Positions 52,599 through 60,403 of a stretch of 64,000 bases of DNA are shown here, piece by piece. Each line of letters starts with the position of its first letter. Within the stretch, counting starts at the first letter, position 1. Source of the DNA: Cellulomonas chitinilytica. Lineage in GTDB: Bacteria > Actinomycetota > Actinomycetes > Actinomycetales > Cellulomonadaceae. The translations under genes and the position numbers were made by a program. The stretch covers positions 186,001 through 250,000 of the forward strand of contig NZ_BONK01000007.1 in assembly GCF_016862675.1 (NCBI RefSeq). Direction: 5' to 3'. Below the pieces are notes generated by a model. It saw only the letters and a list, made by a program, of their open reading frames with translations, had not been told where the DNA came from and ran no database searches.

Positions 52599-52663
52599 AG
52601 GGCGAGGATGTCCGCGGGGTCAGGGGCGGTGCGCGCGAAAGGACCGTGGAAAACCCGGACGGG

Positions 52664-53392
52664 TCACAGGGGCCCGGCGGCGGGCCCCCGGTCGGCGCTC
52701 ACGAGCTGCAGCACGCAGTGCTCCGGCCCGACGAACGGCAGGAGCTTGTGGGCCGCGACCGGTCCCGGGACGGCGTCGAGCACGCCCTGCGCGAGCCCCA
52801 GGTGCACGTTGCAGACGACCTCCGGCCGGGCCTGCGCCAGGTCCAGGAACGGGCAGCGGTACAGGTGGAAGGCCATCTCGTCCCGGTCGAGCTCCGGGTC
52901 GAAACCGAGCCGCTCCAGGTGCCCCTCGAGCGCGTCGAGCTGACGGTCCACGACCGGGGTGCCCTCGGCCGGCGTCGGGACGGCGTGCAGGTCGGGGTCG
53001 GCGACCATGGCCCGTCCGGCGGCCTGCGCGGCGTCGGGCGCCGAGCGGACCTCGCGCCCGTAGCCCTCCAGGAGGACGCGGGTGAGCGCGACGCGCGCGA
53101 TCGACTCCTCGAGCCGGCGCCGCGCGTGCGGGTCGGCGCGCACGTCGTCCGCCGACACCGCCCGGTACACCATCCGCGGCCGCCCCCGGACGGTGCGCCG
53201 CTCCGGCGTGCGCTGCGCGAACCCGTCCGCGACGAGCCGCTGCAGGTGCTCCCGCGTCGTGTTCTCGTGCAGGCCGGTCGCCGTCGCGAGCTCGCCGATG
53301 GTGTGCTCGCCGCCGTCCTGCAGCAGGTGCAGCAGGTCCACGCGGCTGCCGGACGCGAGGGTGCGTGCGGCCTGGGTGCGGCGGACGGACAT
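52664..53392 (-). CDS. SufR-like helix-turn-helix regulator with three cysteines
   Basis: 242 residues. The N-terminal winged helix (T-I-G-E-L-A-T-A-T-G-L-H-E-N-T-T-R-E-H-L-Q-R-L) is of the ArsR/DeoR type. The C-terminal domain has Cys180 (Y-R-C-P-F-L), Cys194 (V-V-C-N-V-H) and Cys226 (E-H-C-V-L), the pattern of SufR-type proteins that hold a Fe-S cluster. It lies between narK and the nitrite reductase genes, so I infer that it reports nitric oxide, oxygen or cluster state to these operons. ATG start. Confidence 0.85.
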   Translation of the reverse strand: MSVRRTQAARTLASGSRVDLLHLLQDGGEHTIGELATATGLHENTTREHLQRLVADGFAQRTPERRTVRGRPRMVYRAVSADDVRADPHARRRLEESIARVALTRVLLEGYGREVRSAPDAAQAAGRAMVADPDLHAVPTPAEGTPVVDRQLDALEGHLERLGFDPELDRDEMAFHLYRCPFLDLAQARPEVVCNVHLGLAQGVLDAVPGPVAAHKLLPFVGPEHCVLQLVSADRGPAAGPL

Positions 53393-53433
53393 ACGAGCAG
53401 TATCGGTCGACGGACCGGGGGCGGTGCGTGGGA

Positions 53434-53460
53434 CGGAGGTCCCGAGCACCGGGACCTCCG
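53434..53460. promoter_or_regulatory. Operator-like inverted repeat, nitrite reductase promoter
   Basis: Perfect 11-base dyad CGGAGGTCCCG with a five-base spacer, in the divergent region of the three-Cys regulator and the NirK operon. Likely binding site for the regulator, though GGAGGTCCCG also turns up as ribosome sites nearby. Confidence 0.55.
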
Positions 53461-53501
53461 ACCCAGGCCGACGGGCACCGTGGATAACTAGCGTCAGGCC
53501 C

Positions 53502-54617
53502 GTGGAAAACCTTCGCGGCGGGACCCGGCCGCCCCTGCGCGTGCTGCTCCTGGCGCCCGCCGGGCTGGCCCTGCTGGCGGGGCTCGACGGAGCGCTCGTG
53601 CTGCTGGGCGTCCCCGCGCCCGTGCGCCTCGACCGGCTCGCGGACGTGCACGGCCAGCTCATGGTGCTCGGCGTCGTCGGCACGCTCGTCGCGCTCGAGC
53701 GGGCCGTCGCCGTGCGCACGCCGCTCGCGTTCGCGTCCCCGATGCTGCTCGCCGCCGGCTCTCTCGCCCTGCTGAGCGCGGCACCCCCAGCCGTCGGCCG
53801 GGGCCTGCACCTCGCCGGCACCCTCGCGCTCGTCGGGATCTACCTGCTCGTCTGGCAGCGCCAGCCGGCGTCCGCGGTCGCCGTGCAGGGAGCCGGAGCG
53901 CTCGCGGCCGCCGGGTCGGCGCTGCTCCTCGTCGCCGGCGTGCCCGTGCCCGTCGTCACGCCGTGGTTCGTCGCGTTCCTCGTCCTGACGGTCGTCGGCG
54001 AGCGCCTCGAGCTCATGCGGTTCGCCCCGCCGCCCGTCGCCGTCCGTGCCGCGGTCGTGGTGGCCGCGCTGCTGCTGGTCGCGGGCGCGGCCGTCGCGCT
54101 GCTGCAGCCACGCGCCGGGGGTGCGGTGCTCGGCGGCGCGCTCGTCGGCCTCGCGGTGCTCCTCACCCGCCACGACGTCGCCCGCCGGACGGTCCGCAGC
54201 ACCGGTCTGCCGCGGTTCATGGCGCTCGCGATGCTGACCGGCTTCGCGTGGCTCGCGGTGGCTGGCGGGACCTGGCTCGTCGCGGGTGCCGCGACCGAGG
54301 GGCCGGGGTACGACGCCGTGCTGCACGCCGTGTTCCTCGGGTTCGTCATGTCGATGGTCTTCGCCCACGCGCCCGTGATCCTGCCCGCCGTGCTCCGCAG
54401 GCCGCTGCCGTACCGGCCCGTGATGCTCGTGCCGCTCGCGCTGCTGCACGTCTCGCTCGCGTTCCGGCTGCTCGCCGGGGACGCGTGGGGGAGCGTCACG
54501 GCAGTGCGGGTCGGTGGCGTCGCGAACGTCGTGGCCGTCCTGGCGTTCCTCGGGGTGGCGGCGTGGAGCGTCGCGTCCGCGCCGGCACCGGCGAGCCTCG
54601 CCGTGGTCGCGCCATGA
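53502..54617 (+). CDS. Polytopic membrane protein upstream of nirK
   Basis: 371 residues, about 11 hydrophobic helices. Conserved-looking polar patches are V-H-G-Q-L-M-V-L-G, V-A-L-E-R-A-V-A, V-G-E-R-L-E-L-M-R-F and F-A-H-A-P-V-I-L-P-A-V-L. The histidines and acidic residues inside helices recall NnrS-type heme-copper proteins of the NO response, but I cannot assign it firmly. GTG start; stop overlaps the NirK start by ATGA, so the two are made together. Confidence 0.75.
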   Translation: MENLRGGTRPPLRVLLLAPAGLALLAGLDGALVLLGVPAPVRLDRLADVHGQLMVLGVVGTLVALERAVAVRTPLAFASPMLLAAGSLALLSAAPPAVGRGLHLAGTLALVGIYLLVWQRQPASAVAVQGAGALAAAGSALLLVAGVPVPVVTPWFVAFLVLTVVGERLELMRFAPPPVAVRAAVVVAALLLVAGAAVALLQPRAGGAVLGGALVGLAVLLTRHDVARRTVRSTGLPRFMALAMLTGFAWLAVAGGTWLVAGAATEGPGYDAVLHAVFLGFVMSMVFAHAPVILPAVLRRPLPYRPVMLVPLALLHVSLAFRLLAGDAWGSVTAVRVGGVANVVAVLAFLGVAAWSVASAPAPASLAVVAP

Positions 54618-57358
54618 GCCGGGCGTCCTGGCACCTGCGGGCGAACGCGCTCGTGGGTGCGTGGCTCGTCGCCGCGACGCTGCTGGCGCTCGGGCACCGG
54701 GCGGTCCCCGCCGCGACGTGGCTGATGGTCCACCTGCTGCTGCTCGGCGCGGTCAGCACCGCGATCCTCGTGTGGAGCCAGCACTTCGCGGACACGCTGC
54801 TGCGGCACCCCGCCCCCGGCGGGCGGGCCGGTCTCACGGCGCGGCTCGCGGCGCACACCGTGGGTGCGGTGGCGGTGCTCGTGGGGATCGCGGCGTCCCG
54901 CACGTGGCCCGTCGTCGTCGGGGGCGTGCTTGTCGCGGCCGCCGCGCTCGCGCAGGTCGTCACGATCGCCGTGCAGTCGAGGTCCGCGCTGCCGTCCCGG
55001 TTCGGGCACGCGGCCCGGTACTACGTGGCCGCGGGGCTGGTGCTGCCGGTCGCCGTGGCGTGCGGCGTCGCGATGGCGCGCGGCCACGTCCCGGACGACG
55101 CGCACGCCCGGCTGTACGTCGCGCACGTCGCGCTCGCGCTGCTCGGCTGGGTCGGCCTCACGGTGCTCGGGACGCTCGTCGTGCTGTGGCCGACGGTCCT
55201 GCACGCCAGGATCGAGCCGGAGCACGAGCGGGCGAGCCGCCGGGCGCTGCCCGTGGTGGTCGGCGGCCTGCTGCTCGTCGCGGTCGGCGCCGGGACCGGC
55301 TGGCGCCCGCTCGTCGGCCTCGGCGCGCTGGTCGTCGTCGCCGGCATCGCGCTCGGCGCCGTCGTCATGGTCGCGCAGGCGCGCACCGCGGCGCCGCGGA
55401 CCTACGCGGCGTGGAGCCTCGCGGCGGCCGTCGGGTGGCTGGCGACGTGCACGGTCGGCTTCGGCGCGGTCGTCGTCGCCGCCCCGGACTGGGTCGCCGC
55501 CGCCGAACGGCTGCGCGTGCTCGTCGCACCGTTCGCCGTCGGGTTCGCCGCGCAGGTGCTCGTCGGCTCGCTGTCCTACCTGCTGCCCGTGGTGCTCGGC
55601 GGCGGCCCGTCCGCGGCCCGGCGCACCTCCGGCGAGCTCGACCGCGGGGCGCTCGTGCGGGTGATCCTCGTGAACGGCGGGCTCGTGCTGTTCGCCGCAC
55701 CCGTGCCCAGCGCGGTCCGGGTGCTGTCGTCGATGGTCGTGCTGGGGGCGCTCGTCGCGTTCCTCGTGCTCGCCGGTCGTGCCGTGCACGCGGCCCTGCG
55801 TCCCGCTGCGGCAACCGGGCCTGCAGCGGCAACCGGGCCGGCTGCGGCAACCGGGCCTGCCGTGGCACCCGGGCCCGCGGGGACGACGGCGACCACCGCC
55901 TCGCGCAGCGGCGCCGCGGTCGTCGCGACCGGGGTGCTCGCGATGGCCGTCGCGCTGGGCGTCGCGGTCGACCCCGCCGCCGCCGGCATCGGCGTGGGCG
56001 CACCTGCGGCGGGCGTCCTCGCGACGGGCCGCACCACGACCGTCGAGGTGCGCGCGCTCGACATGCGGTTCAGCCCGTCGACCGTCCGGGTCCCGGTCGG
56101 CGACCGGCTCGTCCTCGTCGTGACGAACGAGGACGACGACGTGCACGAGCTCGTCGTGGAGACCGGCGCGCGGACCGGGCGGCTCTCGCCCGGGGCGGAG
56201 GGCACGGTCGAGGTGGGGGTGGTCGGCGGCGACCTCGACGGGTGGTGCCCGATCGCCGGTCACCGGCAGATGGGCATGGTCCTGTCGATCGAGGCCGAAG
56301 GCGGTCCGGGTGCCGCCCGCGCCGACGCCGTGACCGACTCCGTGACCGACGCCATGACCGACTCCGTGACCGACGCCGCCACGGACGCCACGGCCGAGCC
56401 GCCGGCCGGCCACGCGGGGCACGACATGTCGGGTGCCGCGTCCGCCGACGGATCCGCGCGAACCGGCTCCGCCGCGGACGACCTCGACCTCATGGCCACC
56501 CCGGGCCCGTCGTTCCGCCCGCGCGACGCGACCCTCGCGCCCGCCGGCCCGACGACCCACCGCGTGACGCTCGAGGTCCAGGAGGTCGTCCGCGAGGTGG
56601 CGCCGGGCGTCACGCAGCGGCTCTGGACGTTCGGCGGCCAGGCGCCCGGCCCGGTGCTGCACGGCCGGGTCGGCGACCGGTTCGAGGTCATGCTCGTCAA
56701 CGACGGCACGATCGGTCACTCCGTCGACTTCCACGCCGGGGCGCTCGCCCCCGACGACGTCATGCGCACCATCGGGCCGGGGGAGTCGCTGACGTACGCG
56801 TTCACGGCGACGCGGTCCGGGATCTGGATGTACCACTGCTCGACGATGCCGATGTCGATGCACATCGCGAACGGGATGTTCGGTGCGGTCGTCGTCGACC
56901 CGCCGGGCCTGCCCGCCGTCGACCGCGAGTACGTCGTCGTGCAGTCCGAGCTGTACCTGGGCCCGCAGGGGGACGTCGCCGACGCGGCCAGGATCGCATC
57001 CCGCACCCCCGACCTCGTGGTGTTCAACGGGTACGCGAACCAGTACCGCGACCGGCCGCTGACGGCCGTGGCGGGGGAGCGGGTGCGGTTCTGGGTGCTC
57101 GACGCCGGGCCGAACCTGTCGAGCGCGTTCCACGTGGTCGGCGGCCAGTTCGACACCGTCTACCGCGAGGGCGACTGGGTGCTCCGCGACGGCGGGTCGA
57201 CCGGCACGGGCGGCGCGCAGGTGCTCGACCTCGCGCCCGCGCAGGGCGGCTTCGTCGAGCTCACGTTCCCCGAGGCGGGCACGTACGCGTTCGTGTCCCA
57301 CGCGATGAGCGACGCCGAGCGTGGTGCCGTCGGGCGCGTGCGGGTCACCGACCGCTGA
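54614..57358 (+). CDS. nirK: Membrane-anchored copper nitrite reductase (fusion with TM and cupredoxin domains)
   Basis: 914 residues, about 2.5 times the usual NirK. Residues 1-395 form about 12 membrane helices. A repeat linker (~398-420) and a further hydrophobic helix (~430-450) lead to a cupredoxin with type 1 ligands His511, Cys545, His550 and Met553/555. A H-A-G-H-D linker follows, then the two-domain reductase. Its type 1 ligands are His702, Cys742, His750 and Met755; its type 2 ligands are His707, His741 and about His840, with Asp705 nearby. The Cys-x7-His spacing matches AniA-type (class II) enzymes. It reduces nitrite to NO outside the membrane, probably taking electrons through the cupredoxin. 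ATG overlaps the previous stop. Confidence 0.92.
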   Translation: MSRASWHLRANALVGAWLVAATLLALGHRAVPAATWLMVHLLLLGAVSTAILVWSQHFADTLLRHPAPGGRAGLTARLAAHTVGAVAVLVGIAASRTWPVVVGGVLVAAAALAQVVTIAVQSRSALPSRFGHAARYYVAAGLVLPVAVACGVAMARGHVPDDAHARLYVAHVALALLGWVGLTVLGTLVVLWPTVLHARIEPEHERASRRALPVVVGGLLLVAVGAGTGWRPLVGLGALVVVAGIALGAVVMVAQARTAAPRTYAAWSLAAAVGWLATCTVGFGAVVVAAPDWVAAAERLRVLVAPFAVGFAAQVLVGSLSYLLPVVLGGGPSAARRTSGELDRGALVRVILVNGGLVLFAAPVPSAVRVLSSMVVLGALVAFLVLAGRAVHAALRPAAATGPAAATGPAAATGPAVAPGPAGTTATTASRSGAAVVATGVLAMAVALGVAVDPAAAGIGVGAPAAGVLATGRTTTVEVRALDMRFSPSTVRVPVGDRLVLVVTNEDDDVHELVVETGARTGRLSPGAEGTVEVGVVGGDLDGWCPIAGHRQMGMVLSIEAEGGPGAARADAVTDSVTDAMTDSVTDAATDATAEPPAGHAGHDMSGAASADGSARTGSAADDLDLMATPGPSFRPRDATLAPAGPTTHRVTLEVQEVVREVAPGVTQRLWTFGGQAPGPVLHGRVGDRFEVMLVNDGTIGHSVDFHAGALAPDDVMRTIGPGESLTYAFTATRSGIWMYHCSTMPMSMHIANGMFGAVVVDPPGLPAVDREYVVVQSELYLGPQGDVADAARIASRTPDLVVFNGYANQYRDRPLTAVAGERVRFWVLDAGPNLSSAFHVVGGQFDTVYREGDWVLRDGGSTGTGGAQVLDLAPAQGGFVELTFPEAGTYAFVSHAMSDAERGAVGRVRVTDR
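55803..55870 (+). repeat. 18-base tandem repeat in the NirK linker
   Basis: Three copies of GCTGCGGCAACCGGGCCT-like units plus a degenerate fourth encode an A-A-A-T-G-P linker between the membrane part and the cupredoxin part. Confidence 0.65.
56328..56385 (+). repeat. 12-base tandem repeat in the NirK linker
   Basis: Copies of GTGACCGACTCC/GTGACCGACGCC encode V-T-D-S/V-T-D-A repeats between the cupredoxin and the reductase domain. Confidence 0.65.
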
Positions 57359-57394
57359 GCGTCACCGACCGCTGAGCGTCACCGACCACTGAGC
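57344..57394 (+). repeat. 17-base tandem repeat over the nirK stop codon
   Basis: Three copies of GTCACCGACCGCTGAGC (third with one change) and a partial fourth. The first copy holds the nirK stop, so the last codons and stop of nirK are duplicated in tandem. Confidence 0.75.
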
Positions 57395-57406
57395 GTCACG
57401 CACCTG

Positions 57407-58087
57407 TCACCCGTCGCGCCAGCGCCACTCCGGCGGCTCGGGCAGCGCCTCGTGCGTCGGGTGCGCGACGAGCGCGGCGCCACGGCCGTCGAGCACCCGC
57501 ACGAGCTCGGCGACGGTCCGCCTCGACGGCCCGGGTGGCTCGTCGACCGTCACCTGCGCGTCCGGCTCGGCGAGCGTGCCGCGCGCGCCCCGCACGGTGG
57601 TGCCGCCCCAGGTCGACCCGTCGACGGACACGAGGTGCAGGTCGGCCTCCGTGAGGTCGGCGCCCCGCAGGTCCGCCCCGGTCAGGTCGGAGCGGAGCAG
57701 CTGGGTGCGCGAGAGGTCGGCGCCGGTCAGGTCGGCGCCCGACAGGTCGGTGCGCAGCAGGTCGACGCGCCGCAGCCGGGCACCCCGGGCGCGGACCCCG
57801 GACAGGTCGGCCTTGCCGAGGAGGGCACCCGTGAGGTCCGCGCCCGTGAGGTCGGCACCGACGAGGACGGCGCGGAACAGGTCCGCGCCGCGCAGGTCCG
57901 CGCCTGCCAGGTCGGCGTCCACGAGGACCGCCTCGCACAGGTCCGCGCCGGCGAGCGCGAACCCCGCCAGCCGCCGACCGCTCAGGTCGAGGCGGACGCC
58001 CTCGGTCCCGACGGTCCGCAGCCACCGGTCGTGGTCCGCCAGGGCGTCGCGCAGGTCGTCGGCCTCGGGTCCGTCCGGGTCGGGCAC
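57407..58087 (-). CDS. Pentapeptide-repeat protein
   Basis: 226 residues. About 20 pentapeptides of the A-(D/N)-L-x-x type (residues ~30-155, e.g. A-G-A-D-L, R-G-A-D-L, T-G-A-D-L, S-R-T-Q-L) should build a right-handed square helix. Some relatives mimic DNA and protect DNA gyrase, but most are uncharacterised. I use the GTG at 58087, six bases after GAGGA; a GTG six bases further up is possible. Confidence 0.88.
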   Translation of the reverse strand: MPDPDGPEADDLRDALADHDRWLRTVGTEGVRLDLSGRRLAGFALAGADLCEAVLVDADLAGADLRGADLFRAVLVGADLTGADLTGALLGKADLSGVRARGARLRRVDLLRTDLSGADLTGADLSRTQLLRSDLTGADLRGADLTEADLHLVSVDGSTWGGTTVRGARGTLAEPDAQVTVDEPPGPSRRTVAELVRVLDGRGAALVAHPTHEALPEPPEWRWRDG

Positions 58088-58205
58088 GGGCACTCCTCGG
58101 GTCGGTCGCGGTTCGGGTGCGGCGTGAGGTCCACGGTCGGCAGGTCAGCCTGCCGGGGGTACACGGTGGGAGGCAAGGCCGCGCACCGCGAGGGCCGCGG
58201 CGGCG

Positions 58206-58688
58206 TCAGCGGGCTGAGCCGGGCACCCCGAGCATCTCCACGAGCCGGTCGACGAGCTCCGCCTGCGCCCGGACCACCACGCGGCGCGCGTCGTCGGGCG
58301 CGAACCAGGCGGCACGGTCGACCTCCGGCACCTGCAGCCGACGTCCCGACCGGGGCGGCCACTCGACCTCGACGAGGTTGCTCCGCACGCCGTCGACGTC
58401 GAGGTCGCCCTCCCGGGCCCAGGCGACGACGGTCTTGCCGCCGCTCTGCCGCACCTGCCCGAGCTCGAGGTCGTCGACGGACGCGGGCGGCGGCGGGCTG
58501 CCGAGCTCCTCGGTGAACTCACGGACGGCCGTGTCGTGCCACGGCTCGTCCGGTGCGGGCTCGCCCTTGGGGATCGACCAGGCGCCCTCGTCCTTGCGGG
58601 CCCAGAACGGCCCGCCCATGTGGCCGAGCAGCACCTCGATGCCGTCGGGCACCCGGCGGTAGAGCAGCAGCCCGGCGCTGGTCGGCAC
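58206..58688 (-). CDS. Nudix hydrolase
   Basis: 160 residues. The Nudix box G-x5-E-x7-R-E-F-x-E-E-L-G is complete (P-K-G-E-P-A-P-D-E...T-A-V-R-E-F-T-E-E-L-G). The N-terminal S-A-G-L-L-L-Y-R-R and G-P-F-W-A-R-K-D-E-G-A-W-S-I-P-K-G belong to a common actinobacterial subgroup. The GTG at 58688, six bases after GAGAGG, is preferred to upstream starts. Confidence 0.9.
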   Translation of the reverse strand: MPTSAGLLLYRRVPDGIEVLLGHMGGPFWARKDEGAWSIPKGEPAPDEPWHDTAVREFTEELGSPPPPASVDDLELGQVRQSGGKTVVAWAREGDLDVDGVRSNLVEVEWPPRSGRRLQVPEVDRAAWFAPDDARRVVVRAQAELVDRLVEMLGVPGSAR

Positions 58689-58804
58689 GTGCACCCTCTC
58701 GTCCGGCGTCCCGGCACGGCCGCTGCCGCACCCTGCGTCCAGCATGCGCGCGACGTCCCCGGGGCGCCCGCCTGCCGCTGCGGAGCCGACGCGATACTGG
58801 CCCG

Positions 58805-59575
58805 ATGGGACGCCCGGGCCGACCCGTCACCGCCACGGCCGCGTCGGCGGTGCTCGTGGTGCTCACGGCGCTCGCGGCGCTCACCGGCTGCGGTCCCGAG
58901 CCGCCGACGCACGGCGACGCGGCCCGACCGTCCACGACACCCGCGGTCGTCGCCCCGCCCGCCGCGGAGAAGTCGACGCCGCCGGCCCCGGCGACGCCCG
59001 TCCCGCCGACGTTCACGTCGACGGTCTCGGCCATCACGCCCGACCTGGCCGCCCGCATGTCGTCGTCCTGGCGCGAGGGCTGCCCGGTCCCGCTCGAGGA
59101 CCTGCGGTACGTGACCGTGACCCATCACGGGTTCGCGGGTGAGGTCGTGCAGGGCGAGCTGGTGGTGCACGCGGACGCCGCCGACGCCATGGTCACCGTG
59201 TTCCGGGCGCTGTGGGACGGGGGCTACCCGGTCCGGTCGATGCGGCTGGTCGACGACTTCGGCGGGAGCGACGACGCGTCGATGGCGGCCGACAACACGT
59301 CCGCCCTCAACTGCCGTGCCGTGACGGGCGGCACCCGCTGGTCCGAGCACGCGTACGGGCGGGCGATCGACGTGAACCCCGTCGAGAACCCGTACGTGCT
59401 GGGCGGCCACGTCGCACCGCCGGCCGGGCGTGACTTCGCCGACCGTCCCGACGTGCCCGGGGTGATCCACGACGACGACGCCGTGGTCCGGGCCTTCGCG
59501 TCGGTCGGCTGGACCTGGGGCGGGGACTGGTCCTCACCGGTCGACTACCAGCACTTCTCCGCGACGGGCCGCTGA
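58805..59575 (+). CDS. M15-type D-Ala-D-Ala carboxypeptidase-like lipoprotein
   Basis: 256 residues. Lipoprotein signal with L-T-G-C-G, a Pro/Thr-rich spacer, then the M15 domain with S-E-H-A-Y-G-R-A-I-D-V-N-P (zinc ligands) and D-Y-Q-H-F-S near the end. Trims peptidoglycan cross-link peptides on the outer face. ATG start; six bases separate its stop from the convergent gene. Confidence 0.9.
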   Translation: MGRPGRPVTATAASAVLVVLTALAALTGCGPEPPTHGDAARPSTTPAVVAPPAAEKSTPPAPATPVPPTFTSTVSAITPDLAARMSSSWREGCPVPLEDLRYVTVTHHGFAGEVVQGELVVHADAADAMVTVFRALWDGGYPVRSMRLVDDFGGSDDASMAADNTSALNCRAVTGGTRWSEHAYGRAIDVNPVENPYVLGGHVAPPAGRDFADRPDVPGVIHDDDAVVRAFASVGWTWGGDWSSPVDYQHFSATGR

Positions 59576-59581
59576 CCGCCG

Positions 59582-60364
59582 TCAGGCGTGGCCGAGCGCG
59601 TCGATCGCCGCCATCTCGGCGTCGTCCAGCGTGAACCCGAGCACGTCGAGGTTCTCCTTCAGCCGTTCGGGGCGGACGGACTTCGGGATGACGACGACGC
59701 CGTGCTGGACGTGCCAGCGCAGCACCACCTGCGCGGGCGTGACCCCGTGCGCCTCGGCGGCCCGGACGAGCGCGTCGGCGCCGAGGTCCACCCGCTTGAG
59801 CGGGCTGTACCCCTCGACGACGACGCCGCGCTCCCGGTGCGCGGCGAGCAGCGCGAGGTCGTGGTCCTTCGGGCCGTACGGGATCTGGTTGACGGCGGGC
59901 GCCTCACCGGTCACGGCGACGAGCTCGTCGATCTGCGCGATCGAGTAGTTCGACACCCCGATCGACCGGACGAGCCCTTCGTCGCGCGCCTCCCGGAACG
60001 CCTGCCACGTCTCGGGAGTCGCCCGGCGGTGCGGCGGCCAGTGCACGAGCCACAGGTCGAGGTGGTCGACGCCGAGCGCGGCCAGCGACTCGGTGAGCGT
60101 GCGGCGCTCGCGGCCGGCGTGGTCGGGCGGGAGCTTCGTCGTGAGGAACACGTCGTCCCGGCCGACGCCGGCCGTGGCGAGGGCGCGACCGACCTGCGCC
60201 TCGTTGCCGTACCCGGTGGCGGTGTCGATGTGCCGGTAGCCGAGCTCGATCGCCGCGACGACGGCCCGCTCGGCCTCGTCGCCCTCGGACTGCCAGGTCC
60301 CGAGGCCGACCACGGGGATGCGGCCGCCGGGCAGGGGGAGGGTGGGGATGCTGGTGATCGTCAT
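59582..60364 (-). CDS. Aldo/keto reductase
   Basis: 260 residues. The tetrad Asp47, Tyr52, Lys77 and His108 is complete, with L-G-Y-R-H-I-D-T-A-T-G-Y-G-N-E and the C-terminal V-V-I-P-K-S-V-R-P-E-R-L-K-E-N for NADPH binding. Substrate broad or unknown; related to 2,5-diketo-gluconate reductases. Confidence 0.94.
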   Translation of the reverse strand: MTITSIPTLPLPGGRIPVVGLGTWQSEGDEAERAVVAAIELGYRHIDTATGYGNEAQVGRALATAGVGRDDVFLTTKLPPDHAGRERRTLTESLAALGVDHLDLWLVHWPPHRRATPETWQAFREARDEGLVRSIGVSNYSIAQIDELVAVTGEAPAVNQIPYGPKDHDLALLAAHRERGVVVEGYSPLKRVDLGADALVRAAEAHGVTPAQVVLRWHVQHGVVVIPKSVRPERLKENLDVLGFTLDDAEMAAIDALGHA

Positions 60365-60403
60365 CGGGCCAGTCTCGCCCGGGGTGCCGTCGCGCGCGTC
60401 CCC

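Noticed and set aside
53840-57301. Minus-strand frame opposite nirK
   Set aside because: His/Arg/Asp-rich low-complexity translation without motifs; nirK on the plus strand has complete copper ligands.
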